Assembly: GCA_030550095.1 (NCBI GenBank)
Contig: JAUQQA010000010.1
Span: 1 to 64,000 of the forward strand
From: Chloroflexota bacterium
GTDB taxonomy: Bacteria; Chloroflexota; Anaerolineae; J036; Brachytrichaceae
Length of the DNA stretch: 64,000 bases
Direction of reading: 5' to 3'
The notes under the pieces were generated by a model. The model ran no database searches. It worked only from the letters and a program-made list of their open reading frames with translations, and was not told where the DNA came from. The translations under genes were made by a program, and so were the position numbers. Positions 7,334-16,455 of the stretch are shown in pieces (within the stretch, counting starts at the first letter, position 1; each line of letters begins with the position of its first letter).

Positions 7334-9397
7334 TCAGCTTGCAGCTACATGGGCTTGGGCGCCGACCATCACACGCTGCACAGCGCGCAAGAGTTGCCCG
7401 CTTTCGTCATCGCCTGAGATAGTCAATTGGCTCGAGGCGAGGTAAAGGCGTTCGCTACAGCGAAACGCAAGTCCGCCCACCACGCGCGCGAGCATCTCAC
7501 GGCTGGCGTGCAGCTCGTCGGCGTCTGTCCAGGGGGTGCCTTGCCAACGGCGCGAGAGCACATACGGGTGCGTGAGCGGCTGGTAGAGGCGTTCGTGCCA
7601 GGCGGTGCTGTTCACGTCCAACCAAAACTGCACGCGCGCGCGGAAGTCGTTGGTGAGGAAGGCGTAAGCTGGCGCAAACAGCACGGCGTTTGGGTCGGGG
7701 CGCGGATCGATCTGCCACGCAATGCGCTCAGGTGCATACTGTGCCGCAAGCACGCCTTGCGTGAGCACGCGAGTGTACTCACGCCCCGCCTCTTCGTCAG
7801 TGAGCAGCCCGGCTTCGACAAGCGCTTCGCGGAAGAGGCGCGCGTTGCGGATAAGCTGATCGCAGACCAATGCGCTGCTGCGATCCGCCGCCAGCCCAAA
7901 GCCGCTTTGCGAGAGCACCTCGGTGAACAGGTGTTGCCAGAAGACGTCCAACGGGCCGCGCGGTGTTTCGCGCCAGTGCAACAACCATTGACGGAGCTGC
8001 TCGTAGCGTTCGCGATGCACCATGCCCACCCGTAGCCAAAGCTTCTGGTCCTCAATGGTGGGCAAGCGGGCGACATCGGCGCGTTGGAGCGCCTCGGCGA
8101 GGAGATGGGCGCGCACAAGGTCGAGATCAGCGAGGCTTATGGCGAGCGCGCGCGCTAGCTCAGCGCTGCCAGGCACCTGCTGCCATGCAGGGTGTGCAAG
8201 GCGAGCCCACGTGAGGAACGCGCGCACCACGGGATGGTCGTGTAAAGGGCGCGAGGGGCGCAACGCGTGCACGTGGATCCCCGCCGGGCGCAGGCGCTCT
8301 TCCAGCTCAAAGCGCAACACGTCCTCGGCGAAAGGCGCAAGCACGGCGATCGCGCTGGGCGGCGTGCCGTTGGCGACCTCGTCGCGGATCGCTTGGGCAA
8401 CGGTGTTCACCATCTGCACCCAATACTTGCCGCCCTCGAGCACAATCACGCTGGGGTGAGCTTGCGGCGAGGGGCGCGCGTAGGGATCGCGCACCTGCTG
8501 CATCAGCGCGACGGCGAACCGCGCTGGGCTATCGGGCGCATTGGGTGCAAGGCGCGCGTCTGGCCACTCGCGCAGGGTGCACTGCGCGCGCAGCCTGCGT
8601 GCAGAGTCCACATCGGCGCCGAGGAAGAGCCGATAGCCGCCTGGGTCGTCCTCGACGAGATACGCAGCGTCGCACGTTTGCAACAGCAGCCTAAGGAAGT
8701 CGTGCAGCACGGGGGGGCCTTCCTCGATGTTGTCCGCGAGCACGTAGCGGAAACGCGCTGCGATGAATTGCTGGTAAGCGGGGGTGCTCAGCAGGTGCTG
8801 AGCAAACACGGAGAGCGTGAGCGAGAAATCCAGCAGCGTGTGCGCCAAGCAGTAGTTGCGAAACGCCTGCGCGAGGGCTTGCACGCGCTGGAACAACGGC
8901 GTGCGCAGCTCTTTGCCGCTCCACGCCATGCTCAGGCGTTGCGCCACTTCGTCAAGCGCAAACCCCGCGACGGCTGCTTTGTTGAGCGCGTCGAGGATCT
9001 GGCTGAGCACGCGCGCGCGCGGCAGGCGCAGTGTGTCGAACTCCGCAAGGTGCGGCTGCGCCAATCGGCTGAGCACATACTGCGCCACCTCGACGTTGAT
9101 GAACGTCGGCTCGCGCCACGGCTGAGGAAAGCCCGCCGACTCAGCAATGAGTGGGAAGAACAGCGCCACGTGTCGGCGCGCGAGCGCGTACACCGTGCCG
9201 ATGAAAGGTTGACCGCGCGTCGGCCCACGCAGCGACGCCAATGCCTGCTCGAAGCGCCAAGCAGCCGAAGCCTGCGGCACCAGCACGGCGATACGATCGG
9301 GGCGCACGCCCGACGCGATCAACTCTGTCAATCGGCGCGCGAGCGCGGTGGACTTCCCTACACCTGGCGCGCCAACCCAGTACTCTCGGACACCCAT
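7334..9397 (-). CDS. UvrD/AddB-like superfamily 1 helicase-related ATPase
   Basis: 687 residues. The N-terminus has a Walker A (GAPGVGKSTALARRL) and a UvrD-like continuation (GVRPDRIAVLVPQ, then TVYALARRH in place of TFHSLA). The Walker B region reads VLADNIEE where UvrD has VDEFQD, so the catalytic Glu is replaced by Asn. A motif VI-like segment near the C-terminus (RCSERLYLASS) resembles the Arg motif of UvrD. No iron-sulphur cysteine set or nuclease domain is visible. It may be an AddB-like or otherwise non-motor helicase protein; strand unwinding cannot be assumed. It heads the operon with the two S41 proteases. Confidence 0.75.
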   Translation of the reverse strand: MGVREYWVGAPGVGKSTALARRLTELIASGVRPDRIAVLVPQASAAWRFEQALASLRGPTRGQPFIGTVYALARRHVALFFPLIAESAGFPQPWREPTFINVEVAQYVLSRLAQPHLAEFDTLRLPRARVLSQILDALNKAAVAGFALDEVAQRLSMAWSGKELRTPLFQRVQALAQAFRNYCLAHTLLDFSLTLSVFAQHLLSTPAYQQFIAARFRYVLADNIEEGPPVLHDFLRLLLQTCDAAYLVEDDPGGYRLFLGADVDSARRLRAQCTLREWPDARLAPNAPDSPARFAVALMQQVRDPYARPSPQAHPSVIVLEGGKYWVQMVNTVAQAIRDEVANGTPPSAIAVLAPFAEDVLRFELEERLRPAGIHVHALRPSRPLHDHPVVRAFLTWARLAHPAWQQVPGSAELARALAISLADLDLVRAHLLAEALQRADVARLPTIEDQKLWLRVGMVHRERYEQLRQWLLHWRETPRGPLDVFWQHLFTEVLSQSGFGLAADRSSALVCDQLIRNARLFREALVEAGLLTDEEAGREYTRVLTQGVLAAQYAPERIAWQIDPRPDPNAVLFAPAYAFLTNDFRARVQFWLDVNSTAWHERLYQPLTHPYVLSRRWQGTPWTDADELHASREMLARVVGGLAFRCSERLYLASSQLTISGDDESGQLLRAVQRVMVGAQAHVAAS

Positions 9398-9406
9398 CGC
9401 TGATAA

Positions 9407-9412
9407 AGCATA
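9407..9412 (-). promoter_or_regulatory. Probable -10 box of the UvrD-like gene (leaderless)
   Basis: Minus-strand TATGCT stands nine bases before the ATG at 9397, with no Shine-Dalgarno in the gap. Confidence 0.45.
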
Positions 9413-9467
9413 AAGCGGCTGGACGTTGCCAGCCGCTGCGCTTGCCCGTTTCCCAGCGAAAGAACGC

Positions 9468-9941
9468 TCACGCGTTCTGGATGCGCATCACTTTGAGCTT
9501 GCGCTCGCCGCTGGGCACTTGCACCGTGACCACTTCGTTCACCTTGTGCCCGAGGAGGGCGCGACCGATGGGCGACTCATAGCTGATGCGCCCTTGTGCT
9601 GGATCCGCTTCTGCGGAGCCAACGATGACGTAATCTTCTTTCTCGCCAGTCTCCAGGTCCTTCAGCGTCACCTTGCTGCCCATGCGCACCTCATCTGATG
9701 GGCCTGTGTTCTCGATCAGCACCGCGTTTGCCAAAATGGTTTCGATCTCGAGGATGCGCCCCTCAACGATGGCTTGCTCGTTCTTTGCATCTTCGTATTC
9801 GGGGTTTTCCTCGATTTCTCCTTCCGCCATGGCGTTGTGCAGGCGCTCAGCGACCTGGGCGCGCCGCACGGTCTTCAGGTATTCCAGCTCCTCCTCGAGC
9901 TTCTTCAAGCCCTCTGGCGTCAGGTATTTCTGCTCGATCAT
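9468..9941 (-). CDS. greA: Transcription elongation factor GreA
   Basis: 157 residues, standard length. GreA inserts its N-terminal coiled coil into the RNA polymerase secondary channel and stimulates cleavage of backtracked RNA. The coiled coil (about 1-75) has at its tip EIEENPEYEDAKNEQ, where the usual acidic pair (Asp41/Glu44) is Glu and Glu. The C-terminal FKBP-like domain has the conserved SPIGRALLGHKVNEVV. The gene has its own leader with a GAGAGGTG Shine-Dalgarno and lies just downstream of the mrp operon terminator, so it is transcribed separately. Confidence 0.97.
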   Translation of the reverse strand: MIEQKYLTPEGLKKLEEELEYLKTVRRAQVAERLHNAMAEGEIEENPEYEDAKNEQAIVEGRILEIETILANAVLIENTGPSDEVRMGSKVTLKDLETGEKEDYVIVGSAEADPAQGRISYESPIGRALLGHKVNEVVTVQVPSGERKLKVMRIQNA

Positions 9942-9995
9942 GACGTGAACACCTCTCTACAGTAGCCGTTGATTGTGCCTGCTCTTCGTTAGAGC

Positions 9996-10032
9996 AAAAA
10001 CAGAGGCGCGCCTTAGGTTTGTCACGCCTCTG
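9996..10032 (-). terminator. Intrinsic terminator of the mrp operon
   Basis: On the minus strand an 8-bp stem (CAGAGGCG with CGCCTCTG, 10001-10008 and 10025-10032) with a 16-base loop is followed by five U residues. It lies 60 bases after the stop of the last mnhG. Confidence 0.85.
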
Positions 10033-10094
10033 TTACACGCGTGAGTATAGCGAAGTCTGGACACACGTCAAGCGAGCCTAATACGCACATAAGC

Positions 10095-10433
10095 TTACTT
10101 TGGGGTGGGCAACCGCTGCTGGGCGAGATCGTCGCGCAAGGCGCGCTTCATGGGAATGCCGAGACGGTAGGCAGCGGAGCCGATCGCGTGTGAGGTGGCA
10201 GGACCCGTGAGCACCAGCAACGCAATGAGCACTAGCCCTTTGCTCCACGCGAACGGCACGGTGAGCACCGCGGCGACGGTGAGCAGCACGACGCCGAAGG
10301 TCGCTACCTTGCCCACGGCGTGCATGCGAGCATAGACATCGGGCAGCCGCACCAATCCTAGAATCCCAATCACTGAGAACGCCGTGCCTACAAGCACAGC
10401 CAGCGTCGCCAGAAGGTAAGCGAGCGTCTCCAT
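10095..10433 (-). CDS. mnhG: Mrp-type Na+/H+ antiporter subunit G, set 1
   Basis: 112 residues with three membrane helices. Family signature: GTAFSVIGILGLVRLPDVYARMHAVGK near 16-42 and TGPATSHAIGSAAYRLG near 79-96. MrpG is one of the small hydrophobic subunits of the multi-gene Mrp complex that exchanges cytoplasmic Na+ (or K+) for external protons. It is the last gene of the long operon, 11 bases after mnhF, with a terminator behind it. The paralogue at 16108-16443 is clearly related. Confidence 0.95.
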   Translation of the reverse strand: METLAYLLATLAVLVGTAFSVIGILGLVRLPDVYARMHAVGKVATFGVVLLTVAAVLTVPFAWSKGLVLIALLVLTGPATSHAIGSAAYRLGIPMKRALRDDLAQQRLPTPK

Positions 10434-10444
10434 GAGCGGGTTCC

Positions 10445-10720
10445 TCAGAACATCTGCCGATTAGCGAGATACCGCGCAAGCGCTACCGTGCTGATGAACG
10501 ACAGCGCGGCGAAGCCAAGCGCGAGGTCCATGTAGAGCGCATCATCATTGAACAAAGCGAGCAGCACGAAGATAGCCAAGCCGAGCGTGGTGATCACGTC
10601 TGCCGCCACGAGCCGATCGAGCACCGTCTCGCCGCGCCAGACGCGCACAACAGCGACAGCGATCAGCAGGATGTGCAGCCCGAGCGAAAGCACAACAGCG
10701 CTGGTGAAAAGCGATTGCAT
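10445..10720 (-). CDS. mnhF: Mrp-type Na+/H+ antiporter subunit F, set 1
   Basis: 91 residues with three predicted helices. The conserved MrpF features are an R-V-W-R-G-E-T-V-L-D-R-L-V-A-A-D segment in the first loop (about 26-41) and a C-terminal LSFISTVALARYL that is nearly identical in the second copy. It is three bases from mnhE and 11 from mnhG, so co-translation is likely. It forms part of the membrane arm of the Mrp complex. Confidence 0.95.
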   Translation of the reverse strand: MQSLFTSAVVLSLGLHILLIAVAVVRVWRGETVLDRLVAADVITTLGLAIFVLLALFNDDALYMDLALGFAALSFISTVALARYLANRQMF

Positions 10721-10723
10721 AGC

Positions 10724-11221
10724 TCACTCAAAGATCGCCTTGAGCATCGCTTGGCGCTTGCGCTGCGCCTCCTCAGCGCCAGCGGCGCTGGCTTCAACGT
10801 CGAGGCAGTGCGTGTAGAGCGTGCCGTCGTCGCCGATCTCCACCACTTGCTCGCCAGGCGTGACGGTGATGGCGTGGGCGTTGAGCGCGCGCCCCAGCTC
10901 CGTGCGCATCTCGCTCTTGATGGCGAGGATGCCCGGCTTGATCGGCAGCTTCGGGTCGAGCACAATGCGCGCGACGCGAATGCCGTTGCGGATGATGTCC
11001 ACCGAGAGCCACACTACATACACCGCGAGGTTGAGCAGCGCGCTGGGTAAGCGCCGCAAGGACATCGGCTCGCTGGTCGGGCGCACAATGAACGTGATTG
11101 CGAGGCTGATCAGCAGCCCGATGACCCAATTGGCAGGCTCGAGATTGGCGGTGACCGCAAGGTAGAGCACAAGGCACAACGCGATCAGGCGGAGATAGGC
11201 AAGCAGATTCGGTTGGTTCAT
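10724..11221 (-). CDS. mnhE: Mrp-type Na+/H+ antiporter subunit E, set 1 (only copy)
   Basis: 165 residues from the ATG at 11221, which overlaps the mnhD stop by four bases; a longer frame reaches 11320 inside mnhD and is not credible. N-terminal helices (about 8-45) precede the MrpE signature: LAVYVVWLSVDIIRNGIRVA, then P-I-K-P-G-I-L and a cytoplasmic ferredoxin-like tail with TLYTHCLDVE. This is the only mnhE in the window; set 2 has none, with only three bases between its mnhD and mnhF. If two complexes form, they may share this subunit. Confidence 0.93.
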   Translation of the reverse strand: MNQPNLLAYLRLIALCLVLYLAVTANLEPANWVIGLLISLAITFIVRPTSEPMSLRRLPSALLNLAVYVVWLSVDIIRNGIRVARIVLDPKLPIKPGILAIKSEMRTELGRALNAHAITVTPGEQVVEIGDDGTLYTHCLDVEASAAGAEEAQRKRQAMLKAIFE

Positions 11222-12756
11222 CGCATCCTCCCTTCGGGGTTCACGCTGGCGACGTAACGCTCTGGTTGGGCGAGCCACGCGCTTGTGTCTTGCGCGACGT
11301 GCAACAGCGGTTGTGCCCAAATGCCGAGCACGAGGCAGAGCGCGACAAGCGACGCCGGCGCAAGCAGGCTATCTCCGTATGGCTTCACTTTTTCCTCGGG
11401 CGTGCGCGGCTCGAATGGCTCCCACCAGATGCGCATCAGCGCGCGCATCGTGTAGGTCACTGTCAGAATCCCAGCGACGCCGATGAGCAGCAGCGGTAGC
11501 CAATAGCCGAGTGCGGCTTCGGGCGTGGTTGCCTGCAAGGCGGCGATGCCGCTCTGGAAGAGGGCGAGCTTGCTCACAAAGCCGTTCATCGGTGGCAAGC
11601 CCGCAAGCGCCATGCTACCCAAGAAGAACACCACGCCAGCAAGCGGGGCATACTTGCCTGTGCCGCGCACCACCTGGAACGCTGCGCTCTTCACTGGGGC
11701 GCGGCTGGCGAGGTAACCGCTGAGCATGAGCATTGCGCTCTTCACCAGCGCGTGGTTGAACGCGAACACCAACGCAGCTGCGAGCGCGGGGGGCGTGCCC
11801 CAACCCAAGCCGACGTAGATGAAGCCGATCTGCGCCAGCGTGGAGTACGCAAACATGCGCTTGACGTTATGCGTGCCTGCTGCGCCCAGCCCACCGAAGA
11901 TGACCCCCACCACGCCGATCACCAACAGCGCCACGCGCAGCCAGTCCGCTTGCGGTGCCAACAACGTCGTGAGGCGCATAAAGCCATACACACCCAGCTT
12001 CACCACAACCGAGGAGAGCATCGCCGAGACCGGCGTTGGCGATGCGGTGTGAAAGTCGGGTTGCCAAAAGTGGAACGGCACAGCCGCGCTCTTCACCGCA
12101 AACGTGACAGCGAGGAATACCAATGCCGCAGGCAGCAGGGGTTGGTTTGGGTCTGCAGCGATGCGCCGCGCGAGATCTGCCATGTTCAGCGTGCCATAGC
12201 TCGCGTAGAGGCTGCCGATGCCGAAAAGCAGCGTGAACGAGGCAACTGTGCTGATCAGGAAATACTTGTAGGCGGCTTCCGCGCCGTAGCGGTCGTCGCT
12301 AATGGCGGTGAGCACCACGCCGGCGATCACCACCAGCTCGATCATCACGAAGAGGTTGAAGATGTCGCCCGTGAGGAACCCGCCGCTCAGCCCTGCCAGC
12401 AGCGCGAGGAAGAGCGGATAAAACGTGTTGTGCTGCACGGCTTTGTCTTTAGCGCCCAGCGCGTAGAGAAAGCCAAACACAAACACTAGCTGCGCCATGA
12501 AAGCGAAGAAGGCGCTGAGCAGGTCAACGACGAAGCTGATGCCGAACGGTGCAGCCCACGCGCCCATTTGAAACACGATCGGCTGCCCTTCGCGCCACAC
12601 TACCCAAAGCAGCCCGCTTGTCGCCGCGAACGAGAGCAACACGCTGCCAAACGCCCACCACGCTTGTGCACGCGGGCGTCGGCGCAGCAGCACAGCAACA
12701 GGAATGGCGCTGAACGGGATCAGGAATGGCAAGAGAGCGAGCAAAGAGGTGCGCAT
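11218..12756 (-). CDS. mnhD: Mrp-type Na+/H+ antiporter subunit D, set 1
   Basis: 512 residues with about 14 helices, homologous to complex I NuoM/NuoN proton-channel subunits. Channel residues are visible: Glu in NLFVMIELVV (helix 5) and Lys in FAVKSAAVPFHFWQPDFHTA (helix 7), followed by a second Lys in SSVVVKLGVYGF. MrpD is one of the two large antiporter-like subunits needed for cation/proton exchange. It lies eight bases after mnhC and overlaps mnhE by four. Confidence 0.96.
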   Translation of the reverse strand: MRTSLLALLPFLIPFSAIPVAVLLRRRPRAQAWWAFGSVLLSFAATSGLLWVVWREGQPIVFQMGAWAAPFGISFVVDLLSAFFAFMAQLVFVFGFLYALGAKDKAVQHNTFYPLFLALLAGLSGGFLTGDIFNLFVMIELVVIAGVVLTAISDDRYGAEAAYKYFLISTVASFTLLFGIGSLYASYGTLNMADLARRIAADPNQPLLPAALVFLAVTFAVKSAAVPFHFWQPDFHTASPTPVSAMLSSVVVKLGVYGFMRLTTLLAPQADWLRVALLVIGVVGVIFGGLGAAGTHNVKRMFAYSTLAQIGFIYVGLGWGTPPALAAALVFAFNHALVKSAMLMLSGYLASRAPVKSAAFQVVRGTGKYAPLAGVVFFLGSMALAGLPPMNGFVSKLALFQSGIAALQATTPEAALGYWLPLLLIGVAGILTVTYTMRALMRIWWEPFEPRTPEEKVKPYGDSLLAPASLVALCLVLGIWAQPLLHVAQDTSAWLAQPERYVASVNPEGRMR

Positions 12757-12764
12757 GGTGTTCC

Positions 12765-13097
12765 TCAGCCGCGCAATCCTTTCACCTCATCGTTATCACT
12801 CGTGCGGTAGCGCGTGGAGACCACGTAGAGCAGTGCGAGCACAAAAGCAAAGCCACCCATGCTAATCACAATCGCTGTGAGGATCAGCGCTTGAGGCAAA
12901 GCATCGCTGCGTTGCCCCACCGCCTTGGCGTAGGCTTCGGTCACGCCCTCATAGGCGCCCACCGAGAGCAAGAACAGGTTGACCGCGTTGGAGATGGTGA
13001 CCAGCCCGATCGCGGTGCGGATCACGTTGCGCCGCAGGAGCTGATACAGCCCGATGCCGAAGAGCGCGCCAATCGCAAGTGCACGCAGAAGATCCAT
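12765..13097 (-). CDS. mnhC: Mrp-type Na+/H+ antiporter subunit C, set 1
   Basis: 110 residues with three helices, a NuoK homologue. Signature segments are RTAIGLVTISNAVNLFLLS with the intramembrane Asn and DALPQALILTAIVISMGGFA. The C-terminus ends DNDEVKGLRG, matching DSDEVKGLRH in the second copy. It sits six bases behind the mnhA/B fusion. Confidence 0.96.
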   Translation of the reverse strand: MDLLRALAIGALFGIGLYQLLRRNVIRTAIGLVTISNAVNLFLLSVGAYEGVTEAYAKAVGQRSDALPQALILTAIVISMGGFAFVLALLYVVSTRYRTSDNDEVKGLRG

Positions 13098-13103
13098 CGT
13101 CGC

Positions 13104-16073
13104 TCACTCCAAATCGCGTTCGGGATGTCCAAGCGTGTCGAGGATGAAAACCGAGGCGCCGAGCACGGCAAGGCAGATCGCCAACTCGAACAACAGGGAA
13201 GTGGTGAGATCGAACCCACGTGGCAGCGGCAAACCGAGCGCCTCGCCAAGGTTGAAGTGCGAAAAAAACGTGCCGCCGAGGAAGATCGGCACCGTTGCGC
13301 CAAAGAGCACCGTGAGCAATCCCGCGCCGATCAACAACCCGGGGCGCACAATGCGCAAACGAAGGCGCGTTTGGTCATACCCGAAGATCACATACCAGAA
13401 GCCCACCGCCAAGCTCAGCGTCACACCTGCGGTGAAGCCGTCGCCAGGCTGGCTGTGACCGTACACCATCTGCACGAACGCCAAGACGGCGCTGAACGGC
13501 AGCAGAAGGTAGGCAAGCGCGCGCAGGAACGGCGAGGTGCGCACGCCGTCAATGCCGCGAATGCTGGCGGGCAAGCGCACTTCAGGCGTTGCCGCCTCCG
13601 CCTCGTATTCTGGCGACTCGTGCGCTGGGCGCAATGCTGCTGCGGTGGTCTCGCGCTTCTTCATCGCTAGGCGGATCAGGCTGTACACGCCGATGCCTGC
13701 CATGCTGAACACTGTGATCTCGATCAGCGTATCGAACCCGCGGAAATCCACCACGATCGCCCCCACGATATCCGCAGCGCCGGTGAGTGGCTTGGCATTG
13801 GCTTCGTAGAAGGGCGTGACGTGCGAGATGCGCGGGCGCGAGCTAAACGCATAGAGGCTGAGCAAGGTGACGGTAAGCCCGCCCAGCACAGCGATAATGC
13901 CGTTGCGCGCCGTGTCGCGCCAAGCGCGTCCGTTGAGCGCCTCGGCGGCGCGGCGTTGGACGCGTGGCAGCCGCGAAAGCGCGAGCACTAAGATCAGCGT
14001 AGAGAGCAGGTCCACGATCACCTGCACCAGCGCCACGTCAGGCGAAGGCTCCAGCGCGATCAGCAACGCCACTGCTAAGCCCGACGCCATCAGCGCGAGG
14101 ATAGCGAGCAGGTCGCGCCGAATGATCACCGCAACCAGCGCAGCGGCGACTGCGAGGAGCAGACTAAACGCGCGCAGGATCATCAGTGGCGGCGGCAACA
14201 CGCCGACGAGGTGCTCCCAAGAGAGGCTCGCTGACGAGGCAGCGAGGATGCGTGGCGGATCGCCGAGCGCCGCGAAGAGCGCGAACAACGTGAGCAGGAT
14301 CACCGCGAGGTAGGTGCGCACGTAGCCGCTCTGCGTCTGCGTCGCCAACGACGCGGCGCGGTCGAGCGTGGCAAGCACGCCCTCGTAAGCCTGGTTCATG
14401 GAGAGACGCGGCAAGGGCAACGCGCGGTAGGGCGCGCGTGCTGCGAACAAGCCGACACCACCCAACATCGCCGCGCCGCTGAGCATGAGGGGGACGCTCA
14501 CCCCATGGAATAGCTCCAACGAGACCTTCACCTTTGCCCCGTAAGCCGCTGAGGCAGCTTTGGCGAGCAGCTCGACGAGGGCATGCGGCTGGATCACCGT
14601 GATCACAAGCGAGAGCAAGGCAAGCAAGCCCGGCATGAGCACCATACCGATCGGCGCTTCATGCGGCGCATGTGCGGGTGCGTGCGTGTGGTGCTCGGCA
14701 GTCTCGTGTCCTTGAGCGCTCGGTACAAATCCTGCCCCCTTCGGCGTGAGAAACGTGTCGAGCACGAGCGTGGACGCTTGCGCGAACATCAACGCGCCGG
14801 TGAGCGTAGTGAGCGCAGGTTGAATAACGCGCATCACGGCGGGCAAGACAGGCTCCAACTCAGCCGCGAGCAGCGTCTCTTTCGCCAAAAAGCCGAATAG
14901 GGGCGGCACACCTGCCATCGAAAGCCCCGCGAGCAACGCCACAGCGAATGTGAGCGGCATGATGCGCGCCAGTTGACCAAGCTGGCGCAGGTCGCGCGTG
15001 CCCGCGCTATGGTCCACGATGCCCGCCACCATGAACATCGCACCTTTGTAAAGCGCGTGGGCGGTGATGCCGACCGTCAGCGCTTTGAACGCTGTAGGCG
15101 CTTCCTCGCCGAGCAGCATGGTGAGCGCGCCGAGCTGGCTCACGGTGGAATAAGCCAACACTGCCTTCCAGTCGTGTTGCCGCAACCCCACCAAGGCCCC
15201 GGTGATCATGGTGATCGCGCCGATGCTTGCCAGTGTCCAAAACCATAGCGGCGTGTTGCCCAAAGCAGGATGCAGGCGCGCCAGCAAGTACACCCCTGCT
15301 TTCACCATGGTCGCCGCGTGGAGATAAGTGCTCGCTGGCGTTGGCGCGCTCATCGCTGAAGGCAGCCAGAAGTGAAACGGGAATTGTGCGCTCTTAGTGA
15401 ACGCGCCAAACGCGATCAACCCAAACATCACCGGATACCAAGGATGTGCGCGCAAGCGTTCACCTTGCTGGGTGATCACGTTGAGATCCGTGCTGCCTGC
15501 GATCGCAGCAGCGAAGAGCAGCCCTGCCAGCAGCGCAATGCCCCCGCTGCCTGTGATGAACAAAGCTTTGAATGCGCCCGCGCGCGCCTCCGCGTCTTTG
15601 GTCTTGTAGGCGATCAGCAAGAACGATGTAAGGCTTGTGCCCTCCCAGAACACAAAGAGCGTGATCACGTCGCCTGCCAACACCACGCCCATCATCGCGG
15701 TCATGAACAGCAGCAGGTAAAGCATGAAGCGGCTGCCGTCCTGCCCTTGGAAGTAGTAGCCGGCATACACCGTCACCAACGCGCCGATGCCGCTCACGAG
15801 CAGCGCGAAGAGCAAGCCTAGCGCGTCGAGCTGGAACGCAAGCCGCACGCCAAGCGTGGGCAACCAATCGAGTTGCCATTGCAGCGTCTCTCCTTCGAGC
15901 ACTGTCGGCGCTTGCGCCAGCAGCGCGGCGAGCGCGATCGCTGGTGCTAAGGCGAGCATCCAACCGAGCAACGGCATGGACAGACGATGGGCAGCGCGCC
16001 CATTCACCGCTAGCCCAAGAAGGGCGCCAACCGCACATGCGAGAATGGGGGTGGGGAGCGCGAGCAAGGGCAT
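13104..16073 (-). CDS. mnhA: Mrp-type Na+/H+ antiporter subunit A with fused B domain, set 1
   Basis: 989 residues from the ATG at 16073; a longer frame to 16193 runs into mnhG of set 2. Residues about 1-520 form the NuoL-like antiporter with FWEGTSLTSFLL (helix 5 Glu) and FTKSAQFPFHFWLPSAMS (helix 7 Lys). Residues about 520-800 carry the MrpA-specific C-terminal region. About 840-989 is an MrpB domain, recognisable by YGHSQPGDGFTAGV and LFELAICLAVLGASVFILDT. The A-B fusion explains the lack of a free mnhB. It starts 34 bases after the previous mnhG, the largest gap inside the double operon. Confidence 0.96.
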   Translation of the reverse strand: MPLLALPTPILACAVGALLGLAVNGRAAHRLSMPLLGWMLALAPAIALAALLAQAPTVLEGETLQWQLDWLPTLGVRLAFQLDALGLLFALLVSGIGALVTVYAGYYFQGQDGSRFMLYLLLFMTAMMGVVLAGDVITLFVFWEGTSLTSFLLIAYKTKDAEARAGAFKALFITGSGGIALLAGLLFAAAIAGSTDLNVITQQGERLRAHPWYPVMFGLIAFGAFTKSAQFPFHFWLPSAMSAPTPASTYLHAATMVKAGVYLLARLHPALGNTPLWFWTLASIGAITMITGALVGLRQHDWKAVLAYSTVSQLGALTMLLGEEAPTAFKALTVGITAHALYKGAMFMVAGIVDHSAGTRDLRQLGQLARIMPLTFAVALLAGLSMAGVPPLFGFLAKETLLAAELEPVLPAVMRVIQPALTTLTGALMFAQASTLVLDTFLTPKGAGFVPSAQGHETAEHHTHAPAHAPHEAPIGMVLMPGLLALLSLVITVIQPHALVELLAKAASAAYGAKVKVSLELFHGVSVPLMLSGAAMLGGVGLFAARAPYRALPLPRLSMNQAYEGVLATLDRAASLATQTQSGYVRTYLAVILLTLFALFAALGDPPRILAASSASLSWEHLVGVLPPPLMILRAFSLLLAVAAALVAVIIRRDLLAILALMASGLAVALLIALEPSPDVALVQVIVDLLSTLILVLALSRLPRVQRRAAEALNGRAWRDTARNGIIAVLGGLTVTLLSLYAFSSRPRISHVTPFYEANAKPLTGAADIVGAIVVDFRGFDTLIEITVFSMAGIGVYSLIRLAMKKRETTAAALRPAHESPEYEAEAATPEVRLPASIRGIDGVRTSPFLRALAYLLLPFSAVLAFVQMVYGHSQPGDGFTAGVTLSLAVGFWYVIFGYDQTRLRLRIVRPGLLIGAGLLTVLFGATVPIFLGGTFFSHFNLGEALGLPLPRGFDLTTSLLFELAICLAVLGASVFILDTLGHPERDLE

Positions 16074-16107
16074 GGTGCGCAACGATAGCACGAATGGAGG
16101 ATGTGAA

Positions 16108-16443
16108 TTACTGGTCGCGTTGCATGATGGGTCGCAAGTCGTCACGCATGGCGCGCTGCAACGGCACGCCAAGGCGATAAGCCGCTGAAGCAATCGCGTG
16201 CGAGACTACAGGCCCAGCAATGATCAAAAGGACGATGAGCAGCAACCCTTTCCCGAAGGCGTTCGGCACGAGCGCGATCACAGCGATCGCCAACAGCGCA
16301 GCGCCGAACACGCTCACTTTTCCGGCGGCGTGCAGCTTGCTATACACGTCTGGCAGGCGCAACATGCCGATCACGCCGATCAGCGAGAAGGCGCTGCCGA
16401 TGAGAATGGCACTAATAGCCACAAGCTCTGTAATCATGCGCAT
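16108..16443 (-). CDS. mnhG: Mrp-type Na+/H+ antiporter subunit G, set 2
   Basis: 111 residues with three helices. GSAFSLIGVIGMLRLPDVYSKLHAAGK and GPVVSHAIASAAYRLG correspond closely to the set 1 protein. The ATG at 16443 has a GGAGAG Shine-Dalgarno; an in-frame ATG two codons later is possible. It is the last gene of the upstream antiporter set, with set 1 mnhA following after 34 bases and no terminator between. Confidence 0.95.
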   Translation of the reverse strand: MRMITELVAISAILIGSAFSLIGVIGMLRLPDVYSKLHAAGKVSVFGAALLAIAVIALVPNAFGKGLLLIVLLIIAGPVVSHAIASAAYRLGVPLQRAMRDDLRPIMQRDQ

Positions 16444-16455
16444 CTCTCCGTAAAC

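Noticed and set aside
8267-9403. A 378-codon plus-strand open frame
   Set aside because: Antisense to the UvrD-like gene; no recognisable domain.
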